A stretch of 64,000 nt of DNA. It comes from Paenibacillus sp. Marseille-Q4541. GTDB taxonomy: Bacteria; Bacillota; Bacilli; Paenibacillales; Paenibacillaceae. The position numbers and the translations under genes are program-made. Below the pieces are notes generated by a model that made no database searches, was not told where the DNA came from, and saw only the letters and a program-made list of their open reading frames with translations. The DNA is taken from assembly GCF_018310695.1 (NCBI RefSeq), contig NZ_JAGXCY010000004.1, positions 242,114 through 306,113 on the forward strand. The letters are read 5' to 3'. Positions 53,086 to 62,099 of this stretch are shown in pieces; the stretch's first letter is position 1, and each line of letters starts with the position of its first letter.

Positions 53086-54669
53086 TTATGGAGCTGTCTC
53101 CAGGAACTGTGCTGTTGGATTTTTATCAATAGCCGTTCTCATTGCATATTCGTTCTCGAACAAGACGACGTAGTTATCTTTCTTATCTTTCACAAGTACA
53201 GAGTTGATCCGGAATTTACTTGGGTCAATCTTCTCATCAATAATCCAGCGAGCAAACTGGTATGGCATACGCTGGAGCTGAACATCTACCCCGTACTCTG
53301 CCTTCATCCGATGCTCAAACACTTCAAATTGCAATTGTCCGACAACCCCAAGAATCGTTTCATCAAAACTTGCAGTACGGAATACCTGAATCGTTCCTTC
53401 CTCAGTCAGCTGGTCAATCCCTTTTTGATATTGTTTGTGTTTCAAGGCATTTTTGACCGTTACTTTAGAGAAAATCTCAGGAGAGAACGTCGGCAGCTCA
53501 TCAAATATAACATCACTGCCTTGACTCAAAGAATCACCAATCCGGAAAATACCTGGATCAAAGAGACCAATAATATCTCCAGGATACGCTTCCTGAACGA
53601 TGTCACGATCCTGTGCAAGGAATTGCTGAGGCTGTGATAGTTTAATTTCTTTGCCTGCCCGTACATGTCTGACACTCATTCCACGTTCGAATTTACCCGA
53701 TACAATTCGAAGGAAAGCAACACGGTCGCGGTGAGCTGGGTTCATATTCGCCTGAATCTTAAATACATACCCACTGAATTTCTCATTTGTCGGCTCTACA
53801 ATACCTTCGGTACTGCGACGTGGTTCTGGCTTAGGTGCAAGTTCCAAGAAGTTCTCAAGGAATGTCTGCACACCAAAGTTATTTACCGCACTGCCAAAAA
53901 ATACTGGAGTCAATTCCCCTTTTAGCACTTTCTCAAAATCAAACGGGTCGCCCGCTACATCAAGAAGCTCTAAATCTTGCTTCAACTGCTCATGCAAAAA
54001 CTCGCCCGCCATCTCACGAATAACCGGATCTTCATATCCATCTACTTTTTGGACATGAATTTTTGAATGGTCATCTCCTTGGAATAGCTCAACCTGATTT
54101 TTCATCCGGTCATACACTCCGCACAGTTCACGTCCCATACCGATCGGCCAGTTCATGGGTACGGAACGAATGCCCAGTACATTCTCCAGCTCTTCCATCA
54201 GATCAAATGGACTTTGTCCTTCCCGGTCCAACTTATTAATAAACGTGAAAATAGGAATTCCGCGTTTCGCACACACCTGGAACAATTTAATGGTTTGTGC
54301 CTCGACCCCTTTAGCCACGTCAATCAACATGACTGCACTGTCGGCTGCGGTAAGTGTACGATACGTATCTTCACTGAAATCTTGGTGACCAGGTGTATCG
54401 AGGATGTTAATACGATGTCCAGCATAATCAAACTGCATAACGGAAGAAGTTACCGAGATCCCCCGCTGCTTCTCAATTTCCATCCAGTCACTTGTCGCAT
54501 GCTTGCTCGCTTTACGTGCTTTAACCGTACCCGCCAGGCGAATTGCGCCCCCGAACAAAAGCAGCTTTTCTGTTAGTGTTGTTTTCCCGGCATCCGGGTG
54601 AGAAATAATCGCAAACGTACGACGTTTGTCGACCTCTTTCTGCAAAGCATGATCTTGTGATTTACTCAT
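53086..54669 (-). CDS. prfC: Peptide chain release factor 3
   Basis: A 527-residue translational GTPase that recycles RF1/RF2 from the ribosome after termination. G motifs: SHPDAGKTTLTEKLL (P-loop), DTPGHQDFSEDTYR (G3), FINKLDREG (G4). The switch I area has KQRGISVTSSV. Length matches RF3 (about 527). It has an upstream 360-bp non-coding stretch and a convergent neighbour, sspI. Confidence 0.97.
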   Translation of the reverse strand: MSKSQDHALQKEVDKRRTFAIISHPDAGKTTLTEKLLLFGGAIRLAGTVKARKASKHATSDWMEIEKQRGISVTSSVMQFDYAGHRINILDTPGHQDFSEDTYRTLTAADSAVMLIDVAKGVEAQTIKLFQVCAKRGIPIFTFINKLDREGQSPFDLMEELENVLGIRSVPMNWPIGMGRELCGVYDRMKNQVELFQGDDHSKIHVQKVDGYEDPVIREMAGEFLHEQLKQDLELLDVAGDPFDFEKVLKGELTPVFFGSAVNNFGVQTFLENFLELAPKPEPRRSTEGIVEPTNEKFSGYVFKIQANMNPAHRDRVAFLRIVSGKFERGMSVRHVRAGKEIKLSQPQQFLAQDRDIVQEAYPGDIIGLFDPGIFRIGDSLSQGSDVIFDELPTFSPEIFSKVTVKNALKHKQYQKGIDQLTEEGTIQVFRTASFDETILGVVGQLQFEVFEHRMKAEYGVDVQLQRMPYQFARWIIDEKIDPSKFRINSVLVKDKKDNYVVLFENEYAMRTAIDKNPTAQFLETAP

Positions 54670-55030
54670 TTTGTTTATCCCTCTTAACCTTCAGTAAATT
54701 AATAGTACTCTTTTGTGTATTCTTATATTTCATATAGGCTCGTGACATTGGGTACAAAGGCAGTCCTTTGCAAGCTGGGTAACGTAAAATATCTTCAGTA
54801 GATCACTCACAAGGGTGCCACCTTCCTTCCGCTCCATGAGCAAATTTTGTTTTCATATGAATGATATATTCCACCATGGTCAACTTTCCTATTGTACCAC
54901 ATTTGATATGTATTTTTACCTCTAATCCCATCAGTATATGTATTAATTTATTGAATAAAGCTTGATTTAAATCAAATGAGACGGGTAAATCTACGATACA
55001 ACCAATTAGCTAAACGGAGGATGACAACTT
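54670..55030. other. Divergent intergenic region prfC / SDR
   Basis: A 361-bp stretch. It includes the inverted repeat CAAAGG-CAGT-CCTTTG (54759-54774) and a segment near 54810-54826 whose minus strand reads GGTGGCACC, superficially like a T-box core but without a terminator or tRNA-binding stem. Promoters are expected but not clear. Confidence 0.5.
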
Positions 55031-55903
55031 ATGAATATTTATGAGCAGCAGAAAAATGGAACTCCAAAACAATCCCAAGCGAGTCAGCCAGGTGTTGAAT
55101 CAGAAATGAATCCACGTCCGATTCAGCCTCTTCAATATAAAGGCAGTGAAAAATTAAAAGGTAAAGTGGCCCTTATTACGGGGGGAGACAGTGGGATCGG
55201 GCGTGCAGTTGCTATTGCTTACGCTAAAGAAGGGGCACATGTCGCCATTAACTATCTCTCTGACCAAGAGCACGGAGATGCAGAGGAGACAAAAAAATAT
55301 ATTGAAGCAGAAGGTGTAAAAGCGCTGCTCCTTCCTGGAGATGTATCTGACGAGAGCACATGTAAAGAGATCATTGAGAAAACGGTACAGGAATTGGGAC
55401 AACTCGATATCCTCGTGAACAATGCAGCTATTCAGTTCGTGGTGGAAGGCATTGAGAATATTACAAGTGAGCAATGGGATAAAACATTCAAAACAAACAT
55501 CTATTCTGTCTTCTATATGACCAAATATGCAGTACCACATCTTAAGGAAGGCAGTTCTATTATCAGTACTACTTCCGTCAATCCATATGTGGGTAACGAA
55601 GTATTCATTGACTACACTTCCACGAAGGGGGCAATCGTTGGGTTTACTCGCAGTATGGCCCAAAGTCTGGCAAAGAAAAACATTCGTGTAAATATGGTTG
55701 CACCAGGCCCAATCTGGACTCCTCTAATTCCATCTACCATGGATGAAGAAATGGTATCAAGCTTTGGACAAGATGTACCTATGGGCCGTCCGGGACAACC
55801 CGCTGAACACGTAGGTGCATATGTACTGCTTGCTTCTGATGAAGGTTCATACATGACGGGTCAGTGTATCCATGTGAATGGCGGAATGTATATGACTTCC
55901 TAA
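55031..55903 (+). CDS. SDR family oxidoreductase (GSP39/YhxC-like)
   Basis: A 290-residue classical SDR. About 40 residues of N-terminal extension (QPGVESEMNPRPIQPLQY) precede the cofactor motif TGGDSGIGRA, followed by NNAA and the catalytic YTSTKGA with Ser in STTSVNPY. The extension is typical of the stress-associated B. subtilis YdaD/YhdF/YhxC group (general stress protein 39). Substrate unknown. An AAACGGAGGATG site precedes the ATG, and a bidirectional terminator follows. Confidence 0.88.
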   Translation: MNIYEQQKNGTPKQSQASQPGVESEMNPRPIQPLQYKGSEKLKGKVALITGGDSGIGRAVAIAYAKEGAHVAINYLSDQEHGDAEETKKYIEAEGVKALLLPGDVSDESTCKEIIEKTVQELGQLDILVNNAAIQFVVEGIENITSEQWDKTFKTNIYSVFYMTKYAVPHLKEGSSIISTTSVNPYVGNEVFIDYTSTKGAIVGFTRSMAQSLAKKNIRVNMVAPGPIWTPLIPSTMDEEMVSSFGQDVPMGRPGQPAEHVGAYVLLASDEGSYMTGQCIHVNGGMYMTS

Positions 55904-55915
55904 TCCTATATAATA

Positions 55916-55957
55916 GAAAAAGAAGGCAGCTCTCTTAGAGAGCTGCCTCCTTTTTCT
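55916..55957. terminator. Bidirectional terminator between SDR and zwf copy 2
   Basis: GGCAGCTCTCTTAGAGAGCTGCC, a perfect palindrome of 23 bases, with T-rich or A-rich runs on each side. Confidence 0.92.
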
Positions 55958-55966
55958 ATAGTTATA

Positions 55967-57523
55967 CTAATTATTTTTTATCCATACTACATTGTCTTCG
56001 TCTTGACCATTAACCGGCCACCAGAAGTATCCATCTTTAGCCAACAGATCTTCTGTTGCTTTCGGTCCCCAGCTTCCTGCCGGATAGGATTCAATATCAC
56101 CCGGTTGCTTTGCCCATGCTGCAGCAATACGATCCACAAAAGACCATGCAGTTGCAACTTCATCCCAACGAGTAAAGTAAGTGGAGTCACCTTTAGCCGC
56201 ATCGTGAATAAGACGTTCGTAAGCTTCCGGTGAGTTAATTCCGATCATACAACTCTGACAGAAGTCCATGGCCAGTGGTTCAATCTCAGAATCCGTGCCT
56301 GGTTTCTTCGCGTTAATCTTGATGTAGATACCTTCCATCGGATTTACTCGAATCACGAGTAAGTTTGGTTCAAGTTTATACTTTTGTCCCAAATATACAT
56401 TGTTTGGCATGGATTTAAATTCTACCACGATTTCCGTTGTTTTTACGGGAAGACGTTTACCGGTACGGATATAGAAAGGAACGCCAGCCCAACGGAAATT
56501 GTCTACGAAGACACGAGCTGCAAAATAAGTTTCCGTATTGGAGTTAGGATCCACCTTATCCTCTTGACGATATCCAGGCAGCTGTACGCCTCTGACGTCA
56601 CCTTCCGTGTACTGACCGCGTACCACGTTATCTTTCACATCACTGCTTGTTGCATAAGGACGAAGAGAACGAAGAACTTTTACTTTCTCATCGCGAATAT
56701 CTTCAGGAAGCAATCTGCTTGGCGGTTCCATCGCAATCATCGTAAGCATTTGCAGCATATGGTTTTGCCCCATGTCCCGAAGTGCTCCTGCTGAATCGTA
56801 GTATCCTCCGCGGTCTTCAACGCCTACCGTCTCTCCAAGTGTGATCTGAATATTAGCAATGTGCTTGTTGTTCCACAGAGGTTCAAAGAACGCATTTCCA
56901 AAGCGAATTACTTCAATGTTCTGTACCATTTCCTTACCTAGGTAATGATCTATACGGTAAATCTCTTCTTCTCGGAATACTTCGCGTATCTGCTCATTGA
57001 GCTTCTCAGCGGAGACCAGATCATATCCAAATGGTTTTTCGATGACAAGTCTGTGCCAGCCCGCACTCTCTAGAAGGCCGCCTTCTTTTAAGTTATAGGA
57101 CACACTACCGAATAACTCGGGAGCCAGAGCGAGGTAAAACATACGGTTACCAGGAATTGCAAACTTCGTTTCCAACTCTTCGGTTAGGACACTCAGCTCG
57201 CGAAAACCATCAACATTATTAATATCCAGAGATTTGTATTCAAAATGCTCTGCAAATGCAGTCCATTCTTCACTTTCTACCTTATCACAGGAATATCGGC
57301 AAAACTCCTGAATCGATTTATGTACATCATGACGGAACTCTTCACGCGTACGTGGACGACGTGCAAGACCGACAACTGCGAAGTCTTTTGCTAACTTCCC
57401 CTCCCGGTACAAACTGTAAATAGCCGGGAACAGCTTGCGCCGTGCAAGATCGCCTGTCGCACCAAATATAAAAAATACGGCACCAGAAGTCTTGAGAGAT
57501 TCTACATCCTGAAAAGTATTCAT
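55967..57523 (-). CDS. zwf: Glucose-6-phosphate 1-dehydrogenase, copy 2
   Basis: A 518-residue paralogue of the enzyme at 44.4-45.9 kb. FGATGDLARRKLFPAIYSL binds the cofactor, EKPFGYD is conserved, and RIDHYLGKEMVQN holds the substrate-binding motif (here Tyr in place of the Phe in copy 1). The C-terminus is about 30 residues longer and ends VNGQDEDNVVWIKNN. It is monocistronic, between a terminator and a 350-bp upstream region, unlike copy 1, which leads gnd. The two may differ in cofactor preference or in expression. Confidence 0.95.
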   Translation of the reverse strand: MNTFQDVESLKTSGAVFFIFGATGDLARRKLFPAIYSLYREGKLAKDFAVVGLARRPRTREEFRHDVHKSIQEFCRYSCDKVESEEWTAFAEHFEYKSLDINNVDGFRELSVLTEELETKFAIPGNRMFYLALAPELFGSVSYNLKEGGLLESAGWHRLVIEKPFGYDLVSAEKLNEQIREVFREEEIYRIDHYLGKEMVQNIEVIRFGNAFFEPLWNNKHIANIQITLGETVGVEDRGGYYDSAGALRDMGQNHMLQMLTMIAMEPPSRLLPEDIRDEKVKVLRSLRPYATSSDVKDNVVRGQYTEGDVRGVQLPGYRQEDKVDPNSNTETYFAARVFVDNFRWAGVPFYIRTGKRLPVKTTEIVVEFKSMPNNVYLGQKYKLEPNLLVIRVNPMEGIYIKINAKKPGTDSEIEPLAMDFCQSCMIGINSPEAYERLIHDAAKGDSTYFTRWDEVATAWSFVDRIAAAWAKQPGDIESYPAGSWGPKATEDLLAKDGYFWWPVNGQDEDNVVWIKNN

Positions 57524-57869
57524 GGCTCCTTCTTTCCCTATATATCATAGATTTTTTTAGTTAATTTATGTTGTATAAAAACCAACCAAGTATCCTTATC
57601 TTACACTTACGTCTTCAATATTGAAGCCATTTTAGCACAAGTGTTCCTTGGAAAGCTACGAACTTTCGCTTCTATTCTTTTACTTTTAATAAACATTCAT
57701 TAAACCTTCACTTTGTTGTTCAAGTATTAATATTCACCGAGTCACGCGCTCTTAATCCCATAACTACACAGTTATTTTCTTTATACTAGTCTATCGTCCA
57801 AACCTATTCATCTTTGTAAGAATATAAATATCATGACTACTATCTCATAGAAAATAAAGAGGTGAAAAA
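57524..57869. other. Intergenic region upstream of zwf copy 2 and of the Gly-rich gene
   Basis: A 346-bp AT-rich divergent region. I saw no operator, riboswitch or reliable promoter pair, only the ribosome site AGAGGTG before the plus-strand gene. Confidence 0.5.
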
Positions 57870-58235
57870 ATGTATCCTGTAAACCCATTAACACCTGATG
57901 TACTGAATCGTCATTGCGGTAAAATGGTTTGTGCAGTAACTAAAGATGGACGCCGTATTGTAGGCAGACTCAAAAGTTGCAATAATTCACACATCTTCGT
58001 AGCAGATGAACGCCGCAATCAACAATATCGTCCCTGCAAGGCTTATAAATCAAACGTTCTTGAGACGGGCACAAAAACAGAAACTACAAAAAAGAAAAAG
58101 AAACGGAAAACAAATGTGAAGATCAAAGGATTTTACCCCGGCGGTTATGGTGGCTACGGTTACGGCGGCGGTTGGGGAGCTGGATGGGGCTGGGCTTTAG
58201 GTCTATCTGCTCTAGCTTTACTGTTCCTTATCTAA
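57870..58235 (+). CDS. Hypothetical protein with possible Sm-like N-terminus and Gly-rich C-terminus
   Basis: A 121-residue protein that I do not recognise. Residues 1-60 contain GKMVCAVTKDGRRIVGRLKSC and a second strand-like segment (NSHIFVADERR), which recall an Sm/Hfq-type barrel by eye. Residues about 71-85 are very basic (TKKKKKRKTNVKIK); residues 88-106 are Gly/Tyr/Trp rich (YPGGYGGYGYGGGWGAGW); the end (ALGLSALALLFLI) is hydrophobic. Four Cys are at about 16, 21, 37 and 56. Gly/Tyr-rich ends occur in spore coat proteins, but there is no sigma-K/E promoter evident. Confidence 0.7.
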   Translation: MYPVNPLTPDVLNRHCGKMVCAVTKDGRRIVGRLKSCNNSHIFVADERRNQQYRPCKAYKSNVLETGTKTETTKKKKKRKTNVKIKGFYPGGYGGYGYGGGWGAGWGWALGLSALALLFLI

Positions 58236-58262
58236 TCTTTCATAATTATTCATCATAAAAAA

Positions 58263-58315
58263 TAAAAAGGTACGAACACTCTTTTTCTGTCAGATGAAAA
58301 ATGAGATTCGTACCC
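58263..58315 (-). terminator. Terminator of the lia-like operon
   Basis: Minus-strand GGTACGAATCTCATTTTTC / GAAAAAGAGTGTTCGTACC, a long imperfect stem, then five T. Confidence 0.9.
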
Positions 58316-58330
58316 TACATATGTGTATAT

Positions 58331-58975
58331 TCATTCTGCTAGTCCATTCTTATAAGCATAGATGGCTGCTTGCGTACGGTCATCTACACCCAGTTTAGCT
58401 AAAATGTTCGTCACATGGAACTTCACGGTCTTAATACCAATGATCAGCGTGTCTGCGATATCTTGATTCGATTTCCCCTGAGCAAGTAATCGAAGAACAT
58501 CCATTTCGCGATCGGTTAAATCTTCATGAGCTTTCATTGGTGCCGGAGGTTGACGAAAACGGTTCATCATTTTGGAAGCAACCTGTGACTCTAGGACAGA
58601 CTGCCCGCGGTCGGCTGCACGAATGGCGTCTGCAATTTCAGTAGCACGTGATGTTTTCAGTAAGTAACTAAACGCTCCAGCTTCAATGACTGGATACATC
58701 TTCTCGTCATCCAGATAGCTGGTAAGTACAATGACTTTACATTCTGGTTGTAATTTAAGCAGTTCTCTTGTCGTTTCAATTCCATCCATTCCATCCATAA
58801 CAAGATCCATTAGTACCACATCTGGGTTGTATTCCTTCGCAAGCCGAATTCCTTCTTCTCCACTACCTGCTTCACCGATCACTTCAATTCCGTCTTCTGT
58901 GTCAAGAACAGCGGCAAGACCGATTCGTACCATTTCATGGTCATCAACCAAGAGTACTTTAATATTGTGTTCCAT
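58331..58975 (-). CDS. liaR: NarL/FixJ-type response regulator (LiaR-like)
   Basis: A 214-residue regulator. The receiver domain has the acidic pair in LLVDDHEMVRIG (Asp-Asp near residue 10), phosphoacceptor in DVVLMDLVMDGMDG (Asp near residue 55), the Thr in VLTSY and the Lys in YLLKTS. The LuxR-type HTH is at about residues 150-210 (LTDREMDVLRLLAQGKSNQDI). It lies just after the kinase gene. ATG 58975 has GGAAG eight bases upstream; ATG 58990, inside the kinase gene, is the alternative. It should bind DNA as a phosphorylated dimer. Confidence 0.93.
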   Translation of the reverse strand: MEHNIKVLLVDDHEMVRIGLAAVLDTEDGIEVIGEAGSGEEGIRLAKEYNPDVVLMDLVMDGMDGIETTRELLKLQPECKVIVLTSYLDDEKMYPVIEAGAFSYLLKTSRATEIADAIRAADRGQSVLESQVASKMMNRFRQPPAPMKAHEDLTDREMDVLRLLAQGKSNQDIADTLIIGIKTVKFHVTNILAKLGVDDRTQAAIYAYKNGLAE

Positions 58976-58979
58976 TGTT

Positions 58980-60047
58980 TCATCTTCCATAGCCTAACGT
59001 TACCTCACTTTCTTCTTCCATTACAGGCACTGTAATTTCTATTCTTGTTCCTTTACCAGGCGCTGTGATCCACAAAATAGAACCACCAATCTCATTAACA
59101 CGTTCCTGCATGTTCGAGAGCCCATAAGAAGCCTGTTTGCGATCATCCAACTCGAATCCTTCTCCATCGTCTCGAATCACAACCTTAACTGCCTTTTCTT
59201 TACGTTGAATTCGAATTTCCATCTTCTCAGCTTTGGCATGCCTTAGTGTGTTAGACATCGCTTCCTGAATAATCCGGAATAGGTGGTTCTCCACCCCTTT
59301 GACCAAATGAATGTCATCATCCATTTCGAACAAAATTTCCATAGGCACCTTTGCCTGCAATTCTCTTACCAACTCTTTAAGACCTTGTTCCAAATGTTTG
59401 CCTTCTAAATATACAGGACGAAGGTGTAGCAAGAGCGCCCTCATTTCAGATTGTGCAACAGCAGACATTTCTTCGATAAGTGCAACCTGTCTTTGCGCGC
59501 GGTCAAAATCTTTTTCTAACGTCCTACCGACTGCAGTTGCAGTCATAGAGATAGCAAAAAGCTGCTGAGATACAGCATCGTGCAGTTCACGAGCTAGTCG
59601 CTGCCTTTCCTCCACAATGGCCGAGACTCTGGCTTTCTCCGCAAGTTGTGCATTATTGGTTGATAACCGCTGCAAAGAGCTCACTTGTTCTTCCCACTTT
59701 TTACTGATTCGAGAAAGCTGTTCTCCTAAACGTCCAACCTCGTCAGGTCCAAGCTCAGGAACGGACCTCATAACACTTCCTTTTTCCCACTGTAAAAGAG
59801 TCTCTCGAAGTGTTTCCAATTTGACTCTGGTTCGGTACGCTTGGATGAAACCATAGCAAGCACCTGCTCCGACTAACAATAATACGAGGGTTGCTCCGGA
59901 TTGAACCCATCGATCCCATGTCGACCAAGGAGCCAAATAACCATAAGAAGAAAGAATATAAATAATGACAGCTCCGAGCAGCAAAGCAAATAAAATTCCC
60001 TGTCCCATGCTGCGTGTTACCATATTTTTTGTCTTTGTGGAATGCAT
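58980..60047 (-). CDS. liaS: Sensor histidine kinase (LiaS-like)
   Basis: A 355-residue kinase with two N-terminal spans (about residues 12-34 and 45-68) and a very short extracytoplasmic loop, as in intramembrane-sensing LiaS kinases. A HAMP-like helix and coiled coil follow, then HisKA_3 with the phosphoacceptor in RQRLARELHDAVSQQLFA (His near residue 180), the N-box IIQEAMSNTLRHAKA and the G-box RDDGEGF. It is paired with LiaR (ten-base gap or overlap) and the LiaF homologue upstream. GGAGG lies six bases before the ATG. Confidence 0.93.
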   Translation of the reverse strand: MHSTKTKNMVTRSMGQGILFALLLGAVIIYILSSYGYLAPWSTWDRWVQSGATLVLLLVGAGACYGFIQAYRTRVKLETLRETLLQWEKGSVMRSVPELGPDEVGRLGEQLSRISKKWEEQVSSLQRLSTNNAQLAEKARVSAIVEERQRLARELHDAVSQQLFAISMTATAVGRTLEKDFDRAQRQVALIEEMSAVAQSEMRALLLHLRPVYLEGKHLEQGLKELVRELQAKVPMEILFEMDDDIHLVKGVENHLFRIIQEAMSNTLRHAKAEKMEIRIQRKEKAVKVVIRDDGEGFELDDRKQASYGLSNMQERVNEIGGSILWITAPGKGTRIEITVPVMEEESEVTLGYGR

Positions 60048-60073
60048 CCGGAACCTCCTCTCTATAAATAATA

Positions 60074-60721
60074 TTACGTTAGTCTTACGTCAAGGTCTCC
60101 AATCAAATAAGAAATGACAAATTTTACTTTGAATTCTCTACCAGCGTATCCCGGGGACTGATAAACCATTCTGTTCAATCCACCACTTTTTTGTTCATTA
60201 CCAAATTGCTGCTTTCCGAATAGAACAATAGCTTCTATTTCTACACCGTAATCCTCGGGTATGGATAAGTCAATATCACCCATCACGCCCTGTAAATAAA
60301 TTACCGTTTCCTTTTCTTCTGGAAGAGCAAGTGAAAGGTCAGCATGCACTTCTCCAATAACATGCCATATGCTCGTATTCCGCAGTATCCACGGAGCTTG
60401 ATCCCAGGCATAATTAGACATAAAGTTTTGATTAATTACATACCCTTCTCGTGGCTGTACTTTACGCCCTTTCCAGTAAAATACACCCAGTGAAATTAAT
60501 GTTACACCTACTACAAAGATTAGATTATCCAGAATGATGATGGCAGTACCCGCCCCCATCAAAGTACGTCCTTTTTTGATAAATCCCGATTGATATTTGT
60601 AGTACCCAAAGATAAGTAAGAGCAGTGCAACGATGGTAAAGAAGCTCAGAAAATTCCCAAGCAGTATCATTAAGCCAATCCCTATCGCTAGAATAGCAAA
60701 AAACGATTTCCCTCTACTCAT
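60074..60721 (-). CDS. liaF: LiaF-like membrane repressor protein
   Basis: A 215-residue protein with four hydrophobic segments in the first 105 residues and a soluble C-terminal half (about 110-215) containing HADLSLALPEEKETVIYLQGVMGDIDLSIPEDYGV, typical of the LiaF/YvqF cell-wall-active antibiotics response domain. In B. subtilis LiaF keeps LiaS-LiaR inactive in the absence of envelope stress. It lies 26 bp upstream of liaS, the same order as liaF-liaS-liaR. Confidence 0.9.
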   Translation of the reverse strand: MSRGKSFFAILAIGIGLMILLGNFLSFFTIVALLLLIFGYYKYQSGFIKKGRTLMGAGTAIIILDNLIFVVGVTLISLGVFYWKGRKVQPREGYVINQNFMSNYAWDQAPWILRNTSIWHVIGEVHADLSLALPEEKETVIYLQGVMGDIDLSIPEDYGVEIEAIVLFGKQQFGNEQKSGGLNRMVYQSPGYAGREFKVKFVISYLIGDLDVRLT

Positions 60722-60844
60722 TCGTCACACCCCCTTTTTAAGAATGGATTTGGAATAGGGATTCCGATTTCCATCCGTATATGTATTACATAATTCTATA
60801 AATGAAAAGTGATGTCCCGTTTCAGAGAACAATGGATTTGCAGT

Positions 60845-60886
60845 AAAAAGGCCATACGGAAGGGATTACGCTCCGTATGGCTTTTC
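60845..60886 (-). terminator. Terminator between pspA-like gene 2 and liaFSR
   Basis: Minus-strand AAAGCCATACGGA / TCCGTATGGCCTTTT, a 13-bp stem, then T residues. It divides the four-gene effector unit from liaFSR. Confidence 0.88.
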
Positions 60887-60928
60887 CACGTTACCTAGGA
60901 TATCATATCTTGTGTCACTGTGGATAGA

Positions 60929-61627
60929 TTATTCTTTTGGAGCTTCGGAAGTTGTTGCTTTACCATTCAATTTGCTTTTCAAAGCTTCCAATTGCTCATT
61001 TACTTTAAATTGTTTCTCTTGCTCCGCAGGATTATCCGTGTAAGTGCTTGAGCTGTAAGGTACACGCATTACATCTGCTTCTGCTTCCAGTTGCATGATT
61101 TTCTCTTCCATACGGTGGAATCCTAGAGATGCATTTCCGCTTTCAATGGTGTGTACACTGTTAATTTGAGACATTTGTTTTCTTGCTTTAGCCATTTGTG
61201 CACGAGATACCAACTCGTTGCGTTTGTTGCGCATTTTGTAGAATTCATCTTTCATATCATGCAGTTGTTGTACAAGTTCTTTAGCTTGAGATTCGGATTC
61301 TGCGTGCAGATTTTGATATTCGGATACTTTTTGATCATAGTAAATTTTCTCTTCCAACAACTTGCGAGCTACTTCCTCCTGACCGTTAACCAGTGCGGAT
61401 TCTGCTTGTGCCTCACGTTGTCCTCCAAGGCGAACTGCTTCTTCCAAGCGTTGTTTCATACGGCGTTCGTTTGCCATTTGTTTGGCTACAGTAACCTCAG
61501 CTTCGCGAATCTCCGCTTCCATATCACGAATGTATTGGTTGAGCATTACGATTGGATCTTCTACTTTATCAAGAACCTCATTTACCGACGCTTTTGTCAT
61601 ATCTTTAATTCTTTTGAATACTCCCAT
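60929..61627 (-). CDS. PspA/IM30 family protein (LiaH-like), copy 2
   Basis: A 232-residue PspA/ESCRT-III-type protein, almost wholly coiled coil (about residues 25-190). The N-terminal amphipathic helix [19 protein letters not shown], and [17 protein letters not shown], are standard family signatures. Such proteins assemble as rods on stressed membranes. The start is ATG 61627 (GGGAG upstream; one base after the pspC-like stop), while the frame opens at 61675. It is the last gene of the effector unit. Confidence 0.92.
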   Translation of the reverse strand: MGVFKRIKDMTKASVNEVLDKVEDPIVMLNQYIRDMEAEIREAEVTVAKQMANERRMKQRLEEAVRLGGQREAQAESALVNGQEEVARKLLEEKIYYDQKVSEYQNLHAESESQAKELVQQLHDMKDEFYKMRNKRNELVSRAQMAKARKQMSQINSVHTIESGNASLGFHRMEEKIMQLEAEADVMRVPYSSSTYTDNPAEQEKQFKVNEQLEALKSKLNGKATTSEAPKE

Positions 61628-61628
61628 T

Positions 61629-62093
61629 TTATAATTCTCCCTTCTCATACTTTGATAGTTTTTTACGAAGTTCATCGTTTTCTTTTTTCAATGCTTTTTT
61701 CTCGATATCTTCCATCATGGAGTCCAAGTGATCTTCTTTTGGAGCTCCGAATCCTTTATCAAAACGACTCGTGTTAAAACGATTATCTTTAGGAGCCCCA
61801 TATCCTTGAGATCCATAACCTTGTTGATCAAAACCCGTATGATTAGAGTAACCTCCACCAGGGAAACCACCCATTCCAGGGCCTGGACCATATGGATCAT
61901 AAGGGGCGAAAGGCTCTTTCGGTACAACTAGTGCAGCAACGAAGTACAGGAAGATCATGATACCCGATGTAAAGAAAATGGTGACGATAAAGATAACACG
62001 TAGCAGTGTTGAATCCATACCCAACGTTTGGGACAAACCGCCAAGCAATCCTGTTACTTTTTTATCACGTCTAGAACGATATAGCTTGGTCAT
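61629..62093 (-). CDS. PspC domain-containing protein
   Basis: A 154-residue protein. Residues 1-60 are the PspC domain ([27 protein letters not shown], with one or two membrane spans), followed by a Pro/Gly/Tyr-rich linker ([20 protein letters not shown]) and a charged coiled-coil end ([19 protein letters not shown]). PspC partners PspA in envelope stress; here it lies between two PspA paralogues. The C-terminal coil may contact them; that is inference. Confidence 0.88.
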   Translation of the reverse strand: MTKLYRSRRDKKVTGLLGGLSQTLGMDSTLLRVIFIVTIFFTSGIMIFLYFVAALVVPKEPFAPYDPYGPGPGMGGFPGGGYSNHTGFDQQGYGSQGYGAPKDNRFNTSRFDKGFGAPKEDHLDSMMEDIEKKALKKENDELRKKLSKYEKGEL

Positions 62094-62099
62094 GAATAG

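Noticed and set aside
53068..53637. A 189-codon plus-strand frame
   Set aside because: Antisense to the 3' part of prfC.
54790..54830. A T-box-like core (GGTGGCACC on the minus strand) upstream of prfC
   Set aside because: No specifier stem, no terminator after it, and release factor genes are not T-box regulated; it is probably chance.
55154..55663. A 169-codon minus-strand frame
   Set aside because: Antisense to the clear SDR gene; a shadow frame.
61151..61777. A 208-codon plus-strand frame
   Set aside because: It is the reverse complement of the pspA copy 2 coiled coil and pspC; the Phe-rich composition comes from the Lys/Glu-rich sense strand, and there is no ribosome-binding site.
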